Source of the DNA: Sphaerotilus sulfidivorans
Lineage (GTDB): Bacteria > Pseudomonadota > Gammaproteobacteria > Burkholderiales > Burkholderiaceae_C
Length of the DNA stretch: 64,000 bases
Reading direction: 5' to 3'
Assembly (NCBI RefSeq): GCF_013426975.1
Contig: NZ_JACCPY010000004.1
Coordinates: 62,001-126,000, forward strand
Under the pieces are notes generated by a model. It did no database searches. It worked only from the letters and a program-made list of their open reading frames with translations, and was not told the origin of the DNA. Numbering within the stretch: position 1 is the first letter of the stretch; each line of letters starts with the position of its first letter. Positions 55,978 to 64,000 of this stretch are shown here, piece by piece. Position numbers and translations under genes: made by a program.

Positions 55978-57496
55978 GCGCGGTCTGTCCCGTGTGCCGG
56001 CGCCGGTCGGCAGCCTGCTGGCGCTCGGCGCCGGCGGCCTGCAGGCGCTGTCGCTGGCGCCTGAGCCGCGCGGTGTCTTGCAGGTGCTGGGCACGGCGCT
56101 GCTGGCGGCGCTGGTGATGCAGGCCGCGCCACGGCGCGCCTTCGTGCTGGGCGCGCTGGCCGGCGTGGCCTGGCTGGCCGGCACCTTCTGGTGGCTGTTC
56201 ATCAGCATGCATCGCTACGGCCACCTGCCGGCCTGGCTGGCGGCGGGCGCGGTGCTGGCGCTGGCAGCGGCGCTGTCGCTCTATCTGGCCGGTGCGATGG
56301 CGCTGTTCGCGCGCTGGCGCGGGCGCGGCGGCTTCGGGCGCGAGCTGCTGCTGTGGAGCGCGCTGTGGCTGCTGGCCGAGCTGGCGCGTGCGCAGCTGCT
56401 GACCGGATTCCCCTGGGGCGCCGCGGGCTACGCGCATGTCGACGGGCCGCTGGCGCTGCTGGCGCCGTGGCTGGGCGTGCACGGCATGGGCGCGGCCGGC
56501 GCGGCGCTGGGCTTCGTGCTGGCACGGCTGGCGCTGCAGCCGCGCCAGCCGGCGCGTGCTGCGGCGCTGGGGCTGACCGCGGCGCTGGCGCTCGCTCCGG
56601 CGCTGCGCGGGCCGGACTTCACCCGCGCCACCGGCGGCCTGTCGGTGACGCTGCTGCAGGGCAATGTGCCGCAGGACGAGAAGTTCGACTTCAGCCGGCT
56701 GCCGCAGACGCTGGACTGGCATGTGCGGGCGCTCTTCGCCTCGACCGCCGATCTGGTGGTGGCGCCCGAGACAGCCATTCCGCTGCTGCCGGCGCAGCTG
56801 CCGCAGGGGCTGTGGCCGGGCCTGGAGGCCCATTTCTCGCGTCGCACCACCTCGGCGCTGGTCGGCGTGCCGCTGGGCGATGCCGACAGCGGCTACAGCA
56901 ACTCGGTCGTCGGCTTCGGGCCCGGCCGGGCCGGCGCCGAGCTCTACCGCTACGACAAGCACCATCTGGTGCCCTTCGGCGAGTTCATTCCCTGGGGCTT
57001 CCGCTGGTTCGTCGACATGATGCGCATGCCGCTGGGCGACTTCTCGCGCGGGCCGCTGGCCGCGCCGTCCTTCGCGGTCGGCACCGAGCGGGTCGGGCCG
57101 AACATCTGCTACGAGGATCTGTTCGGCGAGGAGCTGGCCACCCGCTTCGTCGACGCGGCGCAGGCGCCGACGGTGCTGGCCAATGTCAGCAACATCGGCT
57201 GGTTCGGCGAGACGGTGGCGGTCGACCAGCACCTGCAGATCTCGCGCCTGCGCACGCTGGAGCTGCAGCGGCCGATGGTGCGCGCCACCAACACCGGTGC
57301 GACGGTGGCGATCGACCACCGCGGCCATGTCACCCACCGGCTGGCCCCGCATGTGCGCGGCGTGCTGGAGGCGCAGGTCCAGGGCCGCGAGGGCACGACG
57401 CCGTTTGCCTGGTGGGCCGGGCGGCTGGGTCTGCTGCCGCTGTGGGGGCTCGGGCTGGTGGCGGTCGCCTGGGCACGGCAGCGCCGCACCGGCTGA
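55970..57496 (+). CDS. lnt: Apolipoprotein N-acyltransferase
   Basis: Inner-membrane enzyme of 508 residues that adds the third acyl chain to lipoproteins. About 200 N-terminal residues hold six or more transmembrane helices with TGFPWGAAGYAHVDGP; the periplasmic nitrilase domain carries the triad E267 (VAPETAIPLLP), K330 (YDKHHLVPFGEF) and C380 (NICYEDLFGE), close to the E. coli positions. A last helix near 480-500 returns to the membrane. The GTG at 55970 overlaps corC. Confidence 0.96.
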   Translation: MAERGLSRVPAPVGSLLALGAGGLQALSLAPEPRGVLQVLGTALLAALVMQAAPRRAFVLGALAGVAWLAGTFWWLFISMHRYGHLPAWLAAGAVLALAAALSLYLAGAMALFARWRGRGGFGRELLLWSALWLLAELARAQLLTGFPWGAAGYAHVDGPLALLAPWLGVHGMGAAGAALGFVLARLALQPRQPARAAALGLTAALALAPALRGPDFTRATGGLSVTLLQGNVPQDEKFDFSRLPQTLDWHVRALFASTADLVVAPETAIPLLPAQLPQGLWPGLEAHFSRRTTSALVGVPLGDADSGYSNSVVGFGPGRAGAELYRYDKHHLVPFGEFIPWGFRWFVDMMRMPLGDFSRGPLAAPSFAVGTERVGPNICYEDLFGEELATRFVDAAQAPTVLANVSNIGWFGETVAVDQHLQISRLRTLELQRPMVRATNTGATVAIDHRGHVTHRLAPHVRGVLEAQVQGREGTTPFAWWAGRLGLLPLWGLGLVAVAWARQRRTG

Positions 57497-57520
57497 ACGG
57501 CCACCGCCTGAGGCTGCGGC

Positions 57521-58639
57521 TCAGACGGCGCCGCTCCAGCGCCGCGCCGCCGTTTCCACCACCTCCGACAGCGGCATGCCGGTGCGGTGCAGCCGGCGCA
57601 GCCAGGTGGCGTCGTTGCCCTCGCCGAGCGAGTCGCGGATCTGCTGGCAGGCGTCCCAGGACTTCAGGTCGACCGCATGCGCATCGACCTTGGCCAGCGT
57701 GCGCACGATGTCGTCGCGCAGGCGCGAGCGCTGCTTGGTCTGCGGATTGACCACCTCGCCGTCCAGCCCGAAGCGGCAGGCCTGGAAGCGGTTGTAGGTG
57801 TAGACCAGATAGTCGTCCTCGGCCGGCTCGAAGGGTCGCTCCTGGATCAGGTAGCGGCAGATCGCCTGCAGGTAGCAGGCCAGCGCGGCGGCCTTCTCCA
57901 CCGTCAGCGGCGTGTCGCAGACCCGCAGCTCGATCGTGCCGTACTCGGGCTTGGGGCGGATGTCCCAGTAGAAGTCCTTCATCGACTTGACCACGCCGGT
58001 GTCGGTCATCTTGTCGAAGTAGGTGCCGAACTCGGACCAGCTGCGCACGAAGGGCGCGCGCCCCGACAGCGGGAAGGCGAAGACCGCATTCAGCCGCGCC
58101 GAGTCGAAGCCGGTGTCCTGCCCCTGCACGAACGGCGAGGAGCCCGCCAGCGCGATGAAATGCGGCACATAGCGCGACAGCGCATGCAGCAGCCACAGCG
58201 CATCGTCGCCGTTCGGGCAGCCGACATGCACATGCTGGCCGAAGACGATGAACTGCTTGGCCAGGTAGCCGTAGAGGTCGCTGAGGTAGTTGAAGCGCTC
58301 GCCGGGATAGATCTGCTGCTCGCTCCAGTGCTGGTAGGCGTGCGTGCCGCCGCCGGCAATGCCGATGTTGAGCCGGCGCGAGGCGCGCACCAGCTGGTCG
58401 CGCATGTCGCGCAGCTCGGCCAGCAGCGGGCCGTGCTCGCGCTGGATCGAGCTGCCGATCTCGATCATCGAGCGCGCGATCTCGGGCTTGATGTCCCAGG
58501 CGCCGGTGTGGCGTGCGGTCTCGCGCAGCAGATCCTCGGCCTGCGGCACCAGGTTCTGGTCGTGGGTGGAGATCAGCTGGAGCTCGAGCTCGACGCCCAG
58601 CGTCAGCGGCTCGGAGGTGGCGAAGTCCTGCAGCGGCAT
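57521..58639 (-). CDS. ybdK: YbdK-type carboxylate-amine ligase (glutamate-cysteine ligase 2 family)
   Basis: ATP-grasp-like ligase of 372 residues related to gamma-glutamyl-cysteine ligase 2. Family parts are LTLGVELELQLIS, KPEIARSMIEIGSSIQREH, GGGTHAYQHW, FGQHVHVGCPNGDDAL, PEYGTIELRVCDTPLTVEKA and the C-terminal WDACQQIRDSL. E. coli YbdK has weak GCL activity; the physiological product is unknown. It converges with lnt, with 24 bp between the stops, and follows the exchanger gene on the same strand. Confidence 0.92.
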   Translation of the reverse strand: MPLQDFATSEPLTLGVELELQLISTHDQNLVPQAEDLLRETARHTGAWDIKPEIARSMIEIGSSIQREHGPLLAELRDMRDQLVRASRRLNIGIAGGGTHAYQHWSEQQIYPGERFNYLSDLYGYLAKQFIVFGQHVHVGCPNGDDALWLLHALSRYVPHFIALAGSSPFVQGQDTGFDSARLNAVFAFPLSGRAPFVRSWSEFGTYFDKMTDTGVVKSMKDFYWDIRPKPEYGTIELRVCDTPLTVEKAAALACYLQAICRYLIQERPFEPAEDDYLVYTYNRFQACRFGLDGEVVNPQTKQRSRLRDDIVRTLAKVDAHAVDLKSWDACQQIRDSLGEGNDATWLRRLHRTGMPLSEVVETAARRWSGAV

Positions 58640-58682
58640 GGCGGACGGTTTCCTGTCGGGGGAGGGCGGGGCGGGGGCGGAT

Positions 58683-60005
58683 TCAGTCGGGGCGGGCGTC
58701 GCTCTCGCGTGCGACCCCCCGCAGGCCGAGCTGTAGCCACACCGGGCCGCTGAGCTGCAGCAGCGTCAGCGCGATCAGCAGCGCCTGCATCGGCTCGGCC
58801 GGCGGGGCGGGCAGGTGTGCCGGCCAGCCCAGCGTCGCGCTGGTCAGCAGCAGCGGCAGGCTCGAGGCCGGCTGCAGCGCCAGCCCCAGCCCGAGCGACT
58901 GGCGCCAGCCCAGGCCGCTCGGCCGCGCCAGCAGCAGCACCGTGCCGACCTTGGCCAGCAGCCGCGCCCCGATGATCGCCGCCACCAGCGGCCACAGCCC
59001 GAGCAGCCCGTCGAGCGTCGACAGCAGGCCCAGCGTGAGCAGCAGCAGCAGCGTCAGCGCCGCCCCGCCGCTGCCGAGCTGCGGCTCGACCTGCAGCCGG
59101 TGGCCCATGCGCGCGCGCGCCACCATGCCGGCCACCAGCAGCGACAGCAGCGGCGAGACGGTGAACTGCGCCGCCAGCATCGCCGCGATCACCACCAGCG
59201 CGAGCTGCAGCGTCGCCAGCCCGGTGCCGCGGATCTGCCGGCTCAGCCGTTCGAGCAGCAGCCCGGCGAAGGCGCCCAGCAGGTAGGAGCCGCACAGCGC
59301 GTACAGCACGCCGGCCAGCGCCGGCTGCCATTCGAAGCCGTCGGCATCCAGCGTGACCGCAACCTGCCAGATGCTCAGCGCCAGCACCGCGCAGACGGTG
59401 TTGACCGCGGTCATCACCAGCAGCCGCTCGGTGACCTGACCGCGCGGGCGCAGCTCGCCCAGCACCGCCATCGTGATGACCGGCGAGCCGGCCATCGCCA
59501 CCGCGCCGGCCAGCGTCGCGCTCTGGTGGTCGATGCCCAGCAGCATCAGCGCGCCGGCCACCGCGAGACCCGACAGCAGCGCCTCGGCCAGGCTCTTGAG
59601 GGTCAGCCAGGGGTTGTCGCGCAGCCAGCGCGGCCGGATGCGCGCGCCCAGCTCGAACACCAGCAGGCCGACGGCCAGATCGATCAGCGGCTTCCAGGCA
59701 TCCAGCTCGGCCCGGGCCACCAGACTCAGCGCCAGCGGGCTGGCCAGCGCGCCCACCAGCATCGCGCCCAGCGCACGCGGCAGGCCGGTGGCACGGCGCA
59801 CCGCCTCGCCGGCCAGCAGCGCGATGATCATCAGCACCGCCAGGCCCAGCACCGGATCGGCGCCACGCAGCGCCTCGATCGGCCACAGCGCGATCTCGCG
59901 GCCCCAGTCGGCCGCCGCGCCGGCGCCGGTCGGCTCGAGCGCGTTCAGATCCTCGCTGGCCGGCAGCAGCCGGGCCATGGTGTCGGACAGGGCGATGCGG
60001 CTCAA
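58683..60005 (-). CDS. Kef-type cation/proton antiporter (CPA2) membrane domain protein
   Basis: Integral membrane protein of about 440 residues with about 12 hydrophobic segments in the Na+/H+ exchanger fold, for example GLPRALGAMLVGALASPL, WKPLIDLAVGLLVFELGARI and ATLAGAVAMAGSPVITMAVLGELRPRG. It stops after the exchanger domain and lacks the TrkA-N nucleotide domain of KefB/C. The TTG at 60005 has GGAG seven bases upstream and is preferred; the ATG at 59978 has no ribosome site. The transported ion is not predictable. Confidence 0.82.
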   Translation of the reverse strand: MSRIALSDTMARLLPASEDLNALEPTGAGAAADWGREIALWPIEALRGADPVLGLAVLMIIALLAGEAVRRATGLPRALGAMLVGALASPLALSLVARAELDAWKPLIDLAVGLLVFELGARIRPRWLRDNPWLTLKSLAEALLSGLAVAGALMLLGIDHQSATLAGAVAMAGSPVITMAVLGELRPRGQVTERLLVMTAVNTVCAVLALSIWQVAVTLDADGFEWQPALAGVLYALCGSYLLGAFAGLLLERLSRQIRGTGLATLQLALVVIAAMLAAQFTVSPLLSLLVAGMVARARMGHRLQVEPQLGSGGAALTLLLLLTLGLLSTLDGLLGLWPLVAAIIGARLLAKVGTVLLLARPSGLGWRQSLGLGLALQPASSLPLLLTSATLGWPAHLPAPPAEPMQALLIALTLLQLSGPVWLQLGLRGVARESDARPD

Positions 60006-60187
60006 ATCAGGTCTCCGGGTGTATGGGCCGAGGCTGCAGAGAGAAGGTTCGGCCCCGATGGTGGATGAATCGTGAATGGCGTCACGATTTCTGGCGGAGG
60101 GTGGATCAGTGTACCGATGCACTGCGACAGTGCGGTAACAACCGGCGCCTGGCAGGGGCCGGGATCGGCGGATCCGGCGCGGCCGGG

Positions 60188-60193
60188 GATAAT
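60188..60193 (+). promoter_or_regulatory. -10-like GATAAT upstream of uup
   Basis: GATAAT lies 26 bp before the uup ATG, in the 214-bp divergent region. No clear -35 is seen. The rest of this region shows no gene. Confidence 0.3.
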
Positions 60194-60219
60194 GTCCGAT
60201 TACCCTCCCGAACCCTGCC

Positions 60220-62118
<1,899 letters not shown>

Positions 62119-62131
62119 GCGATCCGCTCGC

Positions 62132-62590
62132 TCAGGCCGCCCGCGTGCTCGGGCGGCTGGCACCGGTCGGCGACGACAGCCGGCGGTGCCAGTGCACGAA
62201 GGCGGTCGACAGCATCAGCGCCTCGCCGTCGGCGACATGGGCGTCGGCCTCGGCCACCGTGCGGCACAGATGGATCAGCTCGGTGCACAGCCCGGGATCG
62301 TCGACCTCGTCGAGCAGGTCGCCGATCAGGCGCGGATCGATGCGGGCGGTGTCGTTCCAGACCATCGGGCATTGCACCAGCAGGTCTTCGCACAGTCCGT
62401 GCAGTACCTCGCGGCAGGCTTCGGCGCTCAGGCCCAGACGGCAGGCGATGTCCTGGCGCTGCAGCGTGTCGATCTCGATCAGGCTGACACATGACCGTCG
62501 GCGACCAGGGCCAGCGCGACGATGCGTGCGGCGGCCTCGGGGCTGTTGGCGGGATCGCCTGAAGGTGGTCGAGCAGCCGGTCGAGGCCGG
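62132..62590 (-). pseudogene. Frameshifted TerB-like gene remnant
   Basis: Minus-strand coding sequence spread over three frames. The longest intact part reads IEIDTLQRQDIACRLGLSAE, then LCRTVAEADAHVADGEALML and STAFVHWHRRLS, resembling TerB-like helical domains. Upstream, AARIVALALVADGHVS is in another frame and joins if the GTGT at about 62489-62492 is read as GT; further upstream DRLLDHLQAI is in a third frame. No start codon fits. It follows the CsoR-like gene within 10 bp. Sequencing error is an alternative to gene decay. Confidence 0.55.
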
Positions 62591-62598
62591 GCCGGTGC

Positions 62599-62889
62599 TC
62601 AGCGCACCTTGCCGAGCAGGGTCTGCACGTCGCCGAGCATCGCCTCGAGCTTCGGCGCGTCCTCCTCGCTGAGGTGGAGCTGGGCGCGCATTTCCTGCTG
62701 CATGAAGCACACCGTCATGCGCACATAGGCGCTGTCGAGGGCCTTGCGCACCGCGGCCATCTGGCTGGCGATGTCGAGGCAGGGCTCGCCGGCCTCGAGC
62801 ATGCGCTGGATGCCGCGCAGCTGGCCCTCTGCGCGCTTGAGCCGGTTGAGGATGTCGGTGCGACTGGATTCGTCCTGGAGCTGGGCCAT
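62599..62889 (-). CDS. CsoR/RcnR/FrmR-family transcriptional repressor
   Basis: Small all-helical DNA-binding sensor of 96 residues (DUF156). The DNA-contact helix reads DILNRLKRAEGQLRGIQRML and the second helix ASQMAAVRKALDSAYVRMTV. The sensing residues are unusual: C37 is in the normal place (GEPCLDI), but the copper or formaldehyde His position is F62 and the second CsoR cysteine position is E66, while a cysteine occurs at 61. I use the ATG at 62889; an upstream ATG at 62934 with AGGGA would add 15 residues. It heads toward no intact downstream gene; RND and DUF2892 genes are upstream on the same strand. Confidence 0.85.
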   Translation of the reverse strand: MAQLQDESSRTDILNRLKRAEGQLRGIQRMLEAGEPCLDIASQMAAVRKALDSAYVRMTVCFMQQEMRAQLHLSEEDAPKLEAMLGDVQTLLGKVR

Positions 62890-62996
62890 GTTGCAAGCCT
62901 GGAAGGGATTGACCGGGGGTTTCGGGATGCGCATTGTCCCTGCTCCGTGACAGATCGTGGTGGATTCCTTCGCTGCCCGTGAAACGGTTCCACCGC

Positions 62997-63230
62997 TCAG
63001 CGGCAGCAGCTGCCGCCGCTGCCCGTGTCATCGCGCACGCCGAGCTTGCGCAGGATCAGCCCGAGCGGGCAGAAGTTCGTGAAGCCGAACTGCAGCAGGT
63101 TGGCGCCGACGAAGGCGGTGAAGGCCAGCGCCCATTTGCTGACGAACAGCGGGCTGCCCTCGACGCCGAGCGCCAGCGAGATCAGGATGAAGCTGCCCGC
63201 GAAGATGCGGATCAGGCGGTCGACGGTCAT
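62997..63230 (-). CDS. DUF2892 (YgaP transmembrane-type) protein
   Basis: Membrane protein of 77 residues with two hydrophobic segments (IFAGSFILISLALGV and WALAFTAFVGANLLQFGF), then the family Cys-Pro motif in TNFCPLGLILRKLGV and a tail ending GSGGSCCR. The domain occurs at the end of rhodanese YgaP and as stand-alone proteins, often near sulfur or metal stress genes. It starts one base after the RND stop, so the two are one transcription unit. Confidence 0.88.
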   Translation of the reverse strand: MTVDRLIRIFAGSFILISLALGVEGSPLFVSKWALAFTAFVGANLLQFGFTNFCPLGLILRKLGVRDDTGSGGSCCR

Positions 63231-63231
63231 G

Positions 63232-64000
63232 TCAGGCTCCTTGGGGAAGGGTGGATGCAGTGGGTGCAGGAGGTGCAGGGAAGTCGGGGTGGTGCCGCCG
63301 GTAGACGGCGTAGTACAGCACCGGGATCACGACCAGCGTCAGCAGCGTCGAGACCAGGATGCCGAAGATCAGCGCGATGGCCAGACCGTTGAAGATCGGG
63401 TCGTCGAGGATGAAGAAGGCGCCGATCGTGGCCGCCAGCCCCGTCAGCACGATGGGCTGCGCGCGCACGGCGGCGGACTGCATCACCGCTTCCTTGAACG
63501 CCATGCCCTGCGCGACCTGCAGCTCGATGAAGTCCACCAGCAGGATGGAGTTGCGCACGATGATGCCGGCCAGCGCGATCATCCCGATCATCGAGGTGGC
63601 GGTGAACTGCGCACCCAGCAGCGCGTGGCCCGGCATCACGCCGATCATCGTCAGCGGGATCGGCGCCATGATGATCAGCGGCGTCAGGTAGTTGCGGAAC
63701 TGGGCGACTACCAGCAGGTAGATCAGGATCAGGCCGACGCCATAGGCCGCGCCCATGTCGCGGAAGGTCTCGAAGGTGATCTGCCACTCGCCGTCCCACT
63801 TGATCGCGTACTGGCGGTAGGGGTCGCTTGGCTGGCGGATCCAGAACTCGGCGATCTCGCCGGTGCCGGGCAGCGCGGCGTCCCCCAGCTTCGGGCGGAT
63901 CGCGAACAGGCCGTACAGCGGCGAGTCGAGCCGGCCGGCCATGTCGCCGAAGACGTAGCTCACGCCGTGCAGATCCTTGGTGAACAGCGGCTTGTCGATC
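63232..64000 (-). CDS. Efflux RND transporter permease, C-terminal part
   Basis: The last 255 residues of an AcrB-type inner-membrane pump; the gene continues past the window. Helices such as GAAYGVGLILIYLLVVAQF and PLIIMAPIPLTMIGVMPGHA, then MIGMIALAGIIVRNSILLVD, FIELQVAQGM, AVRAQPIVLTGLAATIGAFF and LALIFGILVSTLLTLVVIPV match the C-terminal membrane half of RND permeases. The final tail is Pro-rich. It is followed directly by DUF2892. Whether it exports drugs, metals or another compound cannot be told from this part. Confidence 0.9.
   Translation of the reverse strand, partial: IDKPLFTKDLHGVSYVFGDMAGRLDSPLYGLFAIRPKLGDAALPGTGEIAEFWIRQPSDPYRQYAIKWDGEWQITFETFRDMGAAYGVGLILIYLLVVAQFRNYLTPLIIMAPIPLTMIGVMPGHALLGAQFTATSMIGMIALAGIIVRNSILLVDFIELQVAQGMAFKEAVMQSAAVRAQPIVLTGLAATIGAFFILDDPIFNGLAIALIFGILVSTLLTLVVIPVLYYAVYRRHHPDFPAPPAPTASTLPQGA

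Overview
The window is very GC-rich, densely packed chromosomal DNA from a betaproteobacterium, most likely of the order Burkholderiales. Support comes from conserved gene neighbourhoods (hemL-thiD-rubredoxin-pilGHIJ-chpA; yqgE-ruvX-pyrR-pyrB-pyrX; phoH-ybeY; dksA-hslVU), families such as DUF1840 and fused isobutyryl-CoA mutase, and a DksA lacking most zinc cysteines. The genus cannot be fixed from the sequence alone. I see no rRNA, tRNA, CRISPR array, transposase or phage gene, so this looks like core chromosome.

Layout. 1-1833 (minus): hemL, cut by the window edge inside its catalytic-lysine codon, and thiD. 1959-13218 (plus): rubredoxin, then the Pil-Chp surface-motility chemosensory cluster pilG, pilH, pilI, pilJ and a 2044-residue ChpA/PilL, followed by a diguanylate cyclase. 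13251-14750 (minus): photolyase. 14785-21127 (plus): yqgE, ruvX, pyrR, pyrB, a metal-ligand-less dihydroorotase homologue (pyrX type), an acyltransferase, DUF1840, a YbhB-like protein and a histidine phosphatase. 21134-25766 (minus): ruvB, ruvA and a two-component pair with a 7TM sensor kinase. 25888-31648 (plus): phoH, ybeY, prolyl oligopeptidase, a UbiB-like kinase and a small unknown gene whose ribosome-binding site lies in an inverted repeat. 31784-37490: thiolase (minus), an EEP-family hydrolase and a NYN-LOTUS RNase-like protein (plus), then a scar where two divergent genes have both lost their 5' ends.

37518-40808 (minus): icmF, behind a perfect 20-bp palindrome. 41306-44394 (plus): a nitrate-type ABC importer behind a sigma-54 promoter, closed by a good terminator. 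44641-46006 (plus): a small unknown gene and coaX. 45985-54925 (minus): potassium channel, GGDEF-EAL protein, hslU, hslV, a duplicated STAS-like protein, dksA and a CobW GTPase. 55108-57496 (plus): corC-lnt. 57521-60005 (minus): YbdK-type ligase and a Kef-like exchanger. 60220-62118 (plus): ABC-F protein Uup. 62132-64000 (minus): a frameshifted TerB-like remnant, a CsoR/FrmR-family repressor with unusual cysteines, a DUF2892 protein and the 3' end of an RND efflux pump.

The groups form recognisable working units: type IV pilus signalling with c-di-GMP enzymes, pyrimidine synthesis, recombination (RuvAB, RuvX), stress proteolysis and stringent control (HslVU, DksA), envelope lipoprotein maturation (Lnt), nitrogen-limited nitrate uptake and branched acyl-CoA metabolism. 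I found no wholly new multi-gene system. The least explained items are the duplicated STAS-like protein beside dksA-hslVU, the leader of the gene at 31385, the divergent-deletion scar near 36080, and the CsoR-like/DUF2892/RND cluster at the right edge.
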